From NCBI RefSeq assembly GCF_028858725.1, contig NC_084775.1, positions 15,893,597-15,957,596 on the forward strand: a stretch of DNA of 64,000 bases, read 5' to 3'. Source of the DNA: Colius striatus (lineage: Eukaryota > Chordata > Aves > Coliiformes > Coliidae). Below are positions 12,001 through 24,000 of this stretch, one piece after another; positions within the stretch are counted from its first letter, which is position 1; each line of letters opens with the position of its first letter. Under the pieces are notes generated by a model. It did not search any database. It worked only from the letters and a program-made list of their open reading frames with translations, and was not told the origin of the DNA. Made by a program: the position numbers and the translations under genes.

Positions 12001-15000
12001 AGGGATTGTGGGAGTGATGACACTAGTGACAGGGATTGCTGTACACTGGAGATTTTCTAGGAAATGGGCATGTTCTGGTGCTTTTCTTGCCCCTTTGCTG
12101 AAAGTGAAATGAGACTGATCAAATGACACAGAGGACCCTTCCTGCCAAGCTGTGGGTCTCCAGGCTGCCCTGGACAAATGGTCCTGGTGTGTCTGGTGCC
12201 AGCTCTGTTCCCCTGCATGGGGTAGAGTCACAGGAATTTCCCATCAAGGTCCCTCAGACATCACTGTAAAGGGGCTCTGTGGGTGTTGGAGACCTTCCCT
12301 GAGGATGTGGCAGGGGGCTGGGTGGGGGGAGCTGGAGAACAGAGGGAGCTTGAGTCTCATTTTCTGTACCTCCTTCCAGGACAATGCTGCACTTGCACCA
12401 GGTGGCTGAGAACAACTCCTTTGGGATCAAGCCATTCTCAAAGGTAGGGAGAAATGCCAGCGCTGTGGGATGCTGCAGCACACCCCCTCCCTCACCCCTG
12501 CTTTGAGGACACATCAGGGTCCTCACCTGCTGGGTGGCTCGGGATGCTGCTGCTGTTCTGGGCAGGTGGAGAGAGGCAGCAGATGTTGGGGGGAGGTGAG
12601 GAAGGGTCTGCCCAAACAGCCTCCATCACTCCTCAACAGCCCCACAGGAACAGGAGTTCGTGCTCTGTGGTGTCTGCTGTGGGCAGGGAGCTGCTGCTGG
12701 GGCTGGAGGCTGGCAGGGAGCTGCTGCTGGGGCAGGAGGCTGGCAGGGAGCTGCTGCTGGGGCTGGAGGCTGGCAGGGAGCTGCTGCTGGGGCAGGAGGT
12801 TGGCAGGGAGGTGCTGCTGGGGCAGGAGGTTGGCAGGGAGGTGCTGCTGGGGCTGGAGGTGGGCAGGGAGCTGCTGCTGGGGCAGGAGGCTGGCAGGGAG
12901 CTGCTGCTGGGGCTGGAGGTGGGCAGGGAGGTGCTGCTGGGGCTGGAGGTGTGCAGGGAGGTGCTGCTGGGGCTGGAGGCTGGCAGGGAGCTGCTGCTGG
13001 GGCAGGAGGTTGGCAGGGAGCTGCTGCTGGGGCTGGAGGTGGGCAGGGAGCTGCTGCTGGGGCAGGAGGCTGGCAGGGAGCTGCTGCTGGGGCTGGAGGT
13101 GGGCAGGGAGGTGCTGCTGGGGCAGGAGGCTGGCAGGGAGCTGCTGCTGGGGCTGGAGGTGGGCAGGGAGCTGCTGCTGGGGCTGGAGGTGGGCAGGGAG
13201 GTGCTGCTGGGGCTGGAGGCTGGCAGGGAGCTGCTGCTGGGGCTGGAAGTGTCTTTTCCTTGCCAGCCATTTGGCTATTCTATGGCCTTGTGCCTTCCCC
13301 CTGTGTGCCCCCTGCACCCCCCGTGCCCCACAGCGCGGCTGTTGCAGTACCCTGACGTCTCGCTGCCCGCTCTCACCCCGCAGCCCGAGCAGAAGCAGGC
13401 GGCGGCGGCGGCGTTTGCGCGGCTGAGGGCTGCCATGGCCACGCTGGGCATCGCTGCGGAGGAGCAGGCGGCCGTCTGGCGCGTCCTGGCCGCAATCTAC
13501 CACCTGGGAGCTGCTGGTGCCTGCAGAGGTACAGGGGGGTCCTGCTCTGCTGGGCTGGGGGCAGGGGGCAGAGGAGGGTGCTGCGTGGGTGCGCTGCGGG
13601 TGATGCCCTCCCCTGGGCTGTGGCACTGGTGGTGGCTCCAAGCTCTCCATTGCCCACGGAGGAGCTGGGTGATGCCACGTGCTGATGTCCTGCCCCACGG
13701 GGGCTACTGGAGTGGGCATGTGCCAGGGCTGTGAGGCGTTTCCTTGTGCCAGCCCTTTGGGAAGGAGCAGGGCAGGTGCTTTGTTGGCACCTTGTCCAAG
13801 GGGCAGCTTTGGGTAGCAGTAATTCCATCATCTCCCGAGTGCCTGGTGCAGTAACTGAGTTACAATAGGAGCAGTCTGGATGAAGATTGTGTTTATAAAG
13901 ACTTTGTTCATACAGGCACACAGAAACTGCCTGATCCCTTTTAGATTATGTTAAGATGTGCTCTAACCCGTTTCAGAGACAGCCACATTGATTTACACAC
14001 TTCAATTTACGAGGGCTGCGTGAAGGCAGCTATAAACTAAGCCAGGGACATTAATAAACGTCCCTGCAACGTGTCATAACACATCTCATGGTAATTTATG
14101 CAATTAATCATTTATTAATTATTTTAAAAGGCTGGCTGCTGTCATCACTGACAGCAAGTTCTCGTTCTCTTCTGTGTTGTTCCCTTTCCCCATCTCCATC
14201 TCACTTCATGCCCTTCCAACCCCTAAACAACCACCCTGCTGTCTCAGGCTGAAGTGGGTGATAAGAAGTCCTTGTGCCTCGAGAGCTTTGGGAGAGTGGA
14301 TTTTGGAGATGTGTCTCTTTTTCAGTGACCAGCTCCAAGGCAGATGGAGGGAGGGTCACTGTGCTCTGGCCACAGAGGGTTTGCTGGGTGAGCTGAGCTG
14401 GTTTGCTCAGACTTGCTGGCCCTGCTGTCTCGAGCATCCTGTAAGTCAGACTCAAAGGGAATCGAGTGCTGTGTTCAGCAAATCTTGTCGCCATCATTTC
14501 AGCGTGAATAGAGATGGGAATAGCAGGCCCAGGCAGGGCTTCAGAGCAGAGCTGGCTATGGGATTAACAACCAGAGCATGTCTCAGCATCCCTCACTCTG
14601 GTATTGATTCCCTCATCGTGCACCAACAAAGGGGGAGGAATGAAAGGAAATAGGGATAAAAAATGGATCAAAGCTGGAAGGAGCAAATGTCTCAGTGGGG
14701 GCGATGATCTTTTAATGTGGTTAAACCTGTCTCCTGATAGCCATCTCTTCCCTTCCCCTTTCATGCACTTTGAAGCTGTGTATTCAAAATCCTGTCCTTG
14801 CAATCTCACTGAAGGGAGCCTGGTTGCTGGCTGTTCCCATTGTTCAGGGGCGCAGCCCCACCGCAGCAGCCTCGGCTCGTGCTGTGTGCCAGCAGCCGGG
14901 CCCCAGCACAGGGTAAATGCACCTTTGTTTTTCCCCTCCTGCTGATGGCTGTCATCCCATCACCAGTTCAGTTTGCCCAGGAATGAAGCAGGAGGGACGA

Positions 15001-18000
15001 GCGCCACCTCTCTGGCTGAGAGCAGGAAACACATTTGCAGATAGGGAAAAAAAATGGGGAGAAAAGGCTGAGTTTCAGACAGCTGCTCGGTCCCAGCAGC
15101 ACCTCCCAGCGCCTTTGAAACGGGCTGGAGCAGCTCGTTTAGTGAGAAAGCAACCCGCCAGGCAGAGGCCAGCAGGGTGTCCCCGGCTACCATTCACCTG
15201 AGTGCTGCCAGTCCCCTGTGGGCTGCAGAACGTTCTGTATGTGCCGTGCTCGTCGCGGCTGTAAGCGCGAAGGCGGTTTGGGGCGCAGCTGGGGGCCGCC
15301 ATTCAGCTCGCTCTCAAGCTCTCTGTTTTGCCAGCTGTTATCAAACTGAAGCCCTGTGGCTCCCTGCAGCTCCCTGCAGCTCCCTGCAGCTCCATGCTCG
15401 TGCCTTTAATAGATGCAATGGGTTTCCAGCAGCCCTCCCCAAGCTGAGCGGGGCTCTCTGGCCCTCTGTGCACCCCCACTGCAAAACCAGCAGCCTGAAC
15501 CCCTTGGGAGGAAAACCTCAAGAGCAGAAATGCAGGAGGAGAGGTTGGAGATACTGTGGAGGCAGGGGGAGGCTCTGAGCCCCCCAGGCCCCACAGAGGT
15601 CAGCAGTGCCAGGGCAGCATCCTGCATCCCCCCCCTGCATTGCCCTGCATCAGCAGCCCCGATGGCAGAGGGGAGGGAGCATCCAGGCAGTTGTGGGGGG
15701 AGTTTGGGGTCTGATATGAGAGACTCTTGACAAGTAGCATGGGGTCAGTGCCTGAGCTGGCAGCATGGCCTGGGCTGGGTCCTGCACAGCCCCATGGCTG
15801 TAGCATCACACCCTGGGGAGGCTGAGGAGGCATCACACCTCTGGGAACGTCCATCAGGTTGTGAGAGGGAGAGCACGGGGCAGGATCTGACCGTTAATTA
15901 TGCAGCTCCCTGAGGTAGATGTCAGTCAGGAGTGGCCTCAGCTGACTTAGTGCTTTCTCACCAGAGCTGAGAAAAAAGCCTTAAACCTGCATTATTGCTG
16001 CTGGTTTACAGCCTGGGAGCTGCAGTGACCTTTCCTGAGCTGGTGTGGAAGTGACACTTTGCTCTTGCTTCCACCCAAGCTCAGTGCCCAGGCTGAGCCC
16101 AGCTGTGCTGGTGTGGGAGGTGGAGAGGAGAGGGAGCCTCTGCCCCTGCTTTGGCTCTGTCTTCCCTTGGCACAGGGCTGCCCTGGGGCTGGTGCCCAGC
16201 ACTGGCTGTGGCTGGAGTGAAATCACTGCTTTGCCGTAGCTCTGTGCTGTGGGTGAGCAAAAGGCCCCCTCACTGCTGCTGGGAAGGGCTCCTCTGCCTC
16301 CCTGCATCCTTCAGCAAAGTGATTCCTGGAAAGGATTGCAGTAGGGCTGGCCTCTCCAGCCTGCCAAGTTTTCTCTCTCTCTGTTTAAAGCCTTTTGCTC
16401 CTCAGCCCCTGGTCGTAGAGGGCAGCGCAGCTGATCTTGCACGGTTTGTTTTCACTGGGATGGTGGCTCGCTGTGCTTTTTGAGTGACAGCCCTCAGGAG
16501 AAGCAGCTTTGCCCTGGTGAAGCCTGATGGCTCCATGGGACAGACCTAAACCCAAGTGACACGGTCTCCAGGGGCTGAATGATTTTGGTGCAGTGACTGC
16601 CCAGCCACAAGCCTCTGTGCACTGCAGGAAGAATTTCCTTCGGGTCCCTTTGTCCCAGGCAAGAGGGTTTAGGCAGAAGGGTGCATCCCCTGCAGGGCAG
16701 GGGGACCCCGTGTTGGAACACTCACTGGTTAGAGCTGCAGGGTCTGCTGCCCGGCTCTGCCACACCGAGGAGCTTTTGTGCTTTGAGCTGCGGCCGGGCC
16801 GTGCAGGGAGCGGGGAGGAAATGCAGCGCTGCGGGATCTGCAGCCCGGCACATCCCTGCTCAGGGTGGGAGCTGCTCTTCCTCCACGTCCCAGCCCCAGG
16901 TTCAGAGCCAGGGGAGCAGGAGCAGAATGTTCTAGGAACAGCTGGAGCCTGCTGTGGGCTTGTCAGGGAGCAGGGGTTTCCTGGTGACATTGCTTCTCCT
17001 TCATGGGGGCTTTAGGACCCCCCTGGCCCCTGGGCTGTCTCCCTGCACGCCGAGTTATGGCACTATCTGTTCAGTGCCCTGACATCTTTATTACAAACAG
17101 TCGGGGAAGTGCAGCCAGAGTGGCAGATTTCTCTAATCACACTATTACACAGCTCTTCCCTTTGTTATATATGGGGTTTAATATGTCATACATCAGGCAA
17201 TGGGTCAACAGAGAATAGACTGAAGAATTTAGTGCAGGACAAATAAATTAACCATTCAAGCCAGGAGGAGCTTCCTCTCTCTCCCTGTCCCCTCCCAGGG
17301 TAATAAAGAGGAACAAATGGGCTTTTTTATTTGTCCCATTAGCAGTGCAAGCGTTTTAATGGCAAAATAAGTGAAAGAAAAAGGGCAGACTGCTGACAAA
17401 GTGTGCCCTGCTCAGCCAGGGGGGCTGGGGAAGGCAGAGGAATGGGGCTGCAGGAGGAGAGGGCTCATGGGGAGGCTGAGCTGCCCCACGTGGGCACTGC
17501 TGCGTGGATGGGGATGGGGGATGTGGCTTTTCCCTGCTGCTCCCCACACTTCCCAAATGGAAATGAAGCATAGGAAGCCAGCTGCTGCCTGGGCAGTGCT
17601 CCTGGGTGAGACAAAGCTGGTGCTGACCCTGTTATTTTCCTACTGCTTCTCTTAAATATTAAATGGGCTGAAGTAATTACCTTTTAGGTGTTAAAGCTGG
17701 CTTGTTTGACAACAGGCACATCACACCCAGGAGGGCTGCCGCTGGTTGTGCTTTATGAAGTGTGAAATGGTGCTGGGGTGGGCAGATCCACAGTGGGGTT
17801 TGCAGGAGCAGCCCAGACTTGCTCACTCAGCCAGGCAGCGGTTGTTGGGTTCTGTGGAGCTGTGAAACACGGAGCTGCATCCCTCTGCTCAGAGCAGCAG
17901 GATGTCTGCCACGCTGCAGCTGCAGGATGAGGGGGGATGGCTTCCCCACTTGCCTGACAGGAGGCTGGAGTGAGCTGAGGGTCGGTCTCTGCTCCCAAGT

Positions 18001-21000
18001 AACCAGTGACAGGGCAAGAGGAAACGGGCCCCGGTTGCCCCAGGGGAGGTTGAGGCTGGAGCTGAGGCAGAACTGTTTCCCTGAGAGGTGTGTCAGGCTG
18101 CCCAGGGAGCTGGGGCAGTGCCCAGCCCTGGAGGGATCCCAAAGCCGTGGGGCTGAGGTGCTGAGGGCCAGGGGTCGGTGCTGGGCAGGGTGAGGGGAGG
18201 GCTGGGACTGCAGCAGCTTCAGGGGCTTTTCCAACCCAAATGACTCTGTGATTGCTGCAGTGATTGGTGTGGGATGCTGGAGCAGCCAGAGTGGGATGCT
18301 GGAGCAGGAGCCAGGCTGCAGGACAGGTCTGTGCAGCTCTGGCCCTGCAGCCCCTCCACTCCCTGACGTGCAGCAGCGAGTGGAGGTCGGTCTGTCTGGT
18401 GGGGCTCAGCCTCTGTGCAGCCAGCTCAGATGAAAACAAGTGAAAGAAAATAAATCAAAGGCTGGATTGTTGAGGCAATTCCTCTGTCTGCTCCAGCACA
18501 GCCCTTGATGTTGGAGTCCTTCAGTCAGAATAAAAAATAATGGGAGAAGTTCAAAGGGGAAGGGAGAGGGGGGTGATGACTCTTGTGGGTGTGCTGGGAA
18601 GGAATGGGGAATGTGGCCTTTGGCTGCTTTGTGCATCACCTGAGCCAGGAGTGGGGGGACTCTGGTCCTCCGTGGGGCTGGCCAGGATGTGGCCATCTCC
18701 TGCTTTCCATCCCACACCCTCCCACCAGCTGCTTGCTGGATTTTCAGGGCTCCATTTAGCCATGAGCCCCTGGGGCATCTCCTCCTTTGTCACCACCCAA
18801 AAGTGCTGCCCTGATGGGGTGACTTTGCTCATCTGCTCCTTGTTCTGCTCATGCCCCGTGTTCCCAAGCACCTGCTGCCTCTGCAGCACCCTTCCCTCCT
18901 GCCTCTGCAAGGATTTCTCCTGTAGATTTTGCTTCCCTGTTGGTTTTAATCACTAAGCTGGAATCACTGTGGCTAGGTATAAATGCCAGGGGCAGCTCTG
19001 TGTGCTGAGGCATTGGGAGTGCCGGGCTTCTGGGGACAGCAAACGCTGCCGGGCTGGCGAAGGTGAGCTGGGATTGTGAGGGATTGGCTCCTAATCCCAC
19101 CAGCTCCCATCAGCACATCTGCTGGTTAGAGCCATGGAATGCTGCGTGCCTGGCCCTGGGAGGCCACATGGACCACCCGGCTCCTGACCTGCTCTGAGCT
19201 GATCAGAACATCTCCTGGGTGCAGGTCTCGCCTCTGCCGGGTCTCCCCGGCCCCGTGGGCTGCTCTGAGCACCTGGGGAGAGCTGTAGCAAGGAAAACAG
19301 GCTCAAAAGCACAGATTTGAAAGTTTTGAACTATGTTCTGACAAAAAAACCACCCCACACTCCCCTCCTCTTGTGTGAAATGATTGCCCAAGGGACAAAC
19401 CTGTCAGCCTGCCTGAGCCAGGCTGCCTTTAATGTGATAAGTAACTCGCAAAGCTGAGAAGATCCTTACAGCTGTTGTTAGCAGAACGTGGCAGCAGGAG
19501 GCCTCGTGTGCTGCACCCCCGGGGAGGGCAAGCATGGGGGGCCACACGGAGCTGGGTGGGCCACCGAGGGAGAGCCAGGAGCTGCCCCCGAAGGAGAAGG
19601 AATTGCAGGAGGAGGCAGGTGGACTCTCAGGAGGAAAAAAGCTTCTCAGCTCGGTTGGTGATGATGTGCCCAAACCCTTCCCAGCAGTCACACCTTCAGG
19701 GTGGGAGCTGTGTCCATAGCTCTTCTGCATCATCCCAGCGCTGCTGGGGGCTGAGGCCCCTCCCTGCCCGTGGTCACAGCTCCCAAAGGGCATTTCCAGG
19801 CTGGGGGCTGCAGGGCTGTTGTTCTGAGCGGGTCAGCGAGGGCTGAATCTGCCTGTGGGGGAAGGACTGAGACAGTCTTGGGGGGCTGGAAGGAAAAGGG
19901 GTGCAGGGTTGCAGCAGCCCACCTGCCCACGCTGCAGCCAGCCATCCTTTGGGGGTTGCTTTGATTTTGGGGGGTTGCAGGTGGGCGTGGGCAGGTCTGG
20001 GGGGGCTCAGCCCGTCATGCCCCCCGTGTCCCTCCGCAGTGGGCAGGAAGCAGTTCATGCGGTTCGAGAGCGCGAGCGCGGCTGCCGAGGTGCTGGGCTG
20101 TGACCTGGAGGATCTCACCACGGCCGTGTTCAAACACCACCTGAGGCAGATCCTGGCGCAGGCGGCGGCGCGGGGCCGGCAGCAGCCCCCGGCAGAGCCC
20201 AGCCCGGCAGGTACCCGCACCCCCGTCCCTCTGCCCCTCGCTTCTGGGTGGCAGGGCAATGCCCGTCCTCTGCAGGCACTGAGGTCTGGTGAAGTGTGCT
20301 CCTGTTAATTAAATCATTGACTGAGTGCTGCCGTGCAGCTCTGCAGCTGGCCCTGCCAGTCGCTCCTCGGGGACACGTGAAGATCAGGGGAATTCAGATA
20401 ATGCCCCTGAGAAGTGACGTGGCTTAAATGCTGGGAGAGCTCTTCCTAGGGGAGGGCAGGAGGGTGGGTGTCCTTCCCCCGTGCCCACCAACAAAACCAT
20501 GCTGTGCTGTGTGTGCTGAGTCCTGCAAGGGGAGCTGGACACGGTGTGGGGCTGTGCTCCTCCTGGCAGACTGCTGCTGAGCCTCCATGAACCCCACATT
20601 CACTCATGGGTCTAATTCACAGAGGCAGCTCCAGCATGCAAGTGGCAGGGGGGCAGATGTCAGCTGTTCCACACCCAGCTCATCCTCAGCAGCAGAATCC
20701 CAGCCAGGCCCCTCTTTTTTCTCTGACAAAAGCAAGAGCTTGCAGGAGCAGCCTTTAGCATGGCTGTGGCTTTATCTCCTAAGCAGACGTTGTGCAGGAG
20801 GAGCTGAGGGCCGGAGGGGGGCTGAGCACTGTGGGGGTGAGGGGAGAGGTGCTGGGTGGATTGTCTTGCCCAGGGTGTGAGGAACCCGCTGCTGCCAGCT
20901 GGAAATGAATGATGTGGCTTTGCTGCTCTTCCCTCTGCCTGCACCAGGGCCGAAGCTGACGGGTGTGGAGTGTGTGCAGGGGATGGCTTCGGGGCTCTAC

Positions 21001-24000
21001 GAAGAGCTTTTTGGCACAATCGTCTCTCTGATCAACAGGTACGAGGCTGCCCCCTGATCCACGGGAAGCTGCTTTAGCTCTGGGTTCCCTTCTCACCCCC
21101 ACCACTCTGGGATTCTGGGTAAAACAAAGTTATCTGGAAATGTCTGTCTGGGAGAGCTCGCTGGTGCTCGGGACCTGCCAGCTCCCTGTGAGCCAGTGCC
21201 AGGGACAAAGGGCCTCACGGAGCTGCAGTCTCTCTGCATCCAGGTGTCACACAGGGTGCCACATATCCTGCCCCTCCTGCCCACGCAGAAGACCAGAGCA
21301 GGGCAGAGCAGTGCTGAGAGGAGCAGCCTGGCTTCCCGTTAATAATAGATGTGACTTTGCAGACTGAAATCAAGGTTACCAGTACAGGCAGAGCAATAAA
21401 CCAGTCAGAGAATCCCCCAGCCAGTAGGTAGGAGTTGCTTGGTGTAAGTTTGGTCACAGGAGAGGATGGAGGTGTCAAGATTGAGAGGGTCCAGCACACG
21501 AGGAGCTGCTGAGGTGCCCTGGGAGGCTGCAGCTGATCCTGCTGCCGGGTGCTCCTCTGCGCCTTCCTCTGCCCCAGAGGCTCATCCTCACTCTGCCTAT
21601 GTCCATCTTGGAAAGCCAGGAGAGGAAGGACATCCTCTGAGGCCCAAGGTGTGTTTTTTAGGTGGTGTAAGTCTGAAATGGTTTACTTGACTAAACAGAA
21701 TAATGCACCAGTGTGGTAAGCATCAGCCCCCCGAATCCTCCAGTTTTCTCAGTCCTGATGCGCAGCTCAGTCTGTTGAAGTCAGCATCCACATAAAAGCT
21801 GGTGCCAAAAATACTCCCTGTTGTTGCTGCAGGTTTATTTTAACCTGCAGTTGAATATTTCTGTTGTAATTCCTAGCAACCACGTTCCAAAGGGAAATTG
21901 CTGATGGGACTCAAAGGGCTGACGGAAGAGCAAAATGTTGCTGATTCTCTTGAATAACAGCATTAACCTGGGACATGTCCCAGCTCCCCTCTTGCCTTTA
22001 AAGCTAGCCTTGTTTTGCCCACCTTGATTTTCCACACCTTGATTCTCCACACCAGCCCACCAAAGCCTGTCCATTGCAAAACCATCGCAACAGTGATCCA
22101 GAAGCAAGAGGCATGTTTCAGTGCAGCCACAAAAATGCTGTTTCCTCAGTGTCTGGATGGTGAGGGTGAATCTTTTCAGCTCCAGGTGCTGCTGTGGAAT
22201 TCTCCAAGCAATTCATACGTGCACTTCTGATCCTTTGTTCCATCCTGTGCTCTCATCGAGGTGCTGGCATGCTCAGTGCCTCGTCATCGAGGCGAAACCC
22301 ATCTCCTTTAATCTTGCTGCAGCAGCAGCGGGCTGCCCCGGCGGTGGGGCTGCTGGGGAAGGGACACAGCACGGTGGCGGTTTCAGAAATGCTCGTTAAA
22401 AGCAATCTCAGAGGTTTCTCAGGGTCAGGCTCCCCTGCTGTCCTTATCTGAAATGCTGGAAATGGCTGCAAGCAACATTTGAAGAAGTAAACAACATCTT
22501 TGTCTCTCCTGAGAAGCCCCTTGATGTCTGCAGCTCAGCTCAGGCGTGTCAGGGGCTGCGGCTCCAGCAGAGCCCCACGGCAGCAGCTTGCCCTGGAGAA
22601 GCACCACAGCGAGCAGCTGGGGCTCTGAGCCCTCCCTTGTCCTCAGTGTTAGTGCCACTCTCTAAATCATGGTCCATCAAACCTAACACATTTGGATGAA
22701 GACACTTGTACTTTAGTAATTGGAGTGCCAGGATGGGGCCAGGTGTGGGAAGGGCAAGGTCCTGCCCCACCATTGAGTGTTCCTTAGGCCAGGTCAGGAG
22801 CACGAGTCCAGGCTGGGAGGAGGTGCTCACCTAGAGCAGATCAAAGGAGAGATGGGTGAGGCAAAAGGGAGGAGCAAAGGAACCGTGCCAGGAGGTTTGG
22901 GTACCCCCTGATAGGAGACCCTGGGAGAGGGGGAGATGGAAAGCTCTGGGCTGTCACTGCTGCATGGGATGGTGCCCATCCAGGGATACCAGGCAGCGTC
23001 ACCTCCCAAGGGAGAGCTGAGGCATGGCCATGAGTTAAAGCCGGTGCTGTGTGTGCCTCTCTCCCCAGGAGTTTCTCCTCCCAGCACCTCTCCATGGGCT
23101 CCATCACGGTGGTGGACACACCAGGTTTCCACAACCCGCGGCACCAGCACGGCGAGCGGGCGGCCACCTTCGAAGAGCTCGGCCACAACTACGTGCAGGA
23201 GAGGCTGCAGGCTCTCTTCTATGAGAAAACCTTCCTGTTGGAAATGGAGAGGTACAGAGAGGTGAGGAGAGAGGGCTGGGAGCAGCCTCCTAGGCAGCAG
23301 CTTCCCAGCACCTGGGGACAGGGCAGCCTTTGACCCAACGGGTCTCTGTGCTCTGTGAACAAAGAACAGCTCAGGAGCTCTCACAGGAGGGATATTGTGG
23401 AAAAGAGGGGTCTGTATGAAGCCACAGCCTTGATCCAGCTCTTCCTTCCCACCCACTGACCCAGTCATGGGTATTTCTGACCCGCCAGAGATGCCAGGCT
23501 GTCTGGGTGTCTCTTCAGGCATGCTTGTGCCAGCTCAGGAGGCTTCATGCTCTTCTGCTGCAGCTGAGTTATTCCTCAGGCAATGAATAATAGAGAATAG
23601 AAAGTAAAATGATAAATTATTGCGGAAATAAGCTGCTGAAAAACCTACAAGCAGAGATGAACTCATTAGGCTTGCAGAAGTCACTGTAATACCTCTGGCC
23701 CTGGGAAAATCCCCATGGCTTAATACTCACACAGCACTTGTGCCGGGTAAGTGTAGCTGTGCTCTCCACTAGTGATGAACTGGTGGAGCTTGAAATGGCA
23801 GTGGGCACAGCAGCCTTGCCTGTGTGGCTCTGTGCTGCCTGGACACAGCTGCCCTGCTGCAGGACCCTTCCCTGGGAGCCACAGGACTGCGGCTGTGAGC
23901 CCGAGCCCTGGCACCCATTCACTCCCAGGGCTGGCTCACACATGGGGTGATGGTGGCACATGCCCTTGGTAGGAAGAAATTTGGGCTCCACTGCTGCTTT

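Larger units (their letters stand above)
13529..20039 (+). other. MYO18B: Intron 11 (6.5 kb)
   Basis: The largest intron. It holds an AT-rich, homeodomain-site-rich block at about 13925-14140, another AT-rich block at 17080-17380, a short ctccctgcag tandem repeat (15359-15393) and a CR1 fragment (18030-18265). No coding exon of the family is missing at this junction, and I see none hidden in it. Confidence 0.75.

Noticed and set aside
12691..13250. Regular 30-bp repeats resembling a CRISPR array
   Set aside because: There are no spacers between units, the context is a vertebrate intron and no cas genes exist.
12454..13734. 426-residue open frame containing [14 protein letters not shown] repeats, and its antisense partners
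   Set aside because: Product of a 30-bp array whose length is a multiple of three. Only the last part (exon 11) is real, and exon 10 does not read into it in frame.
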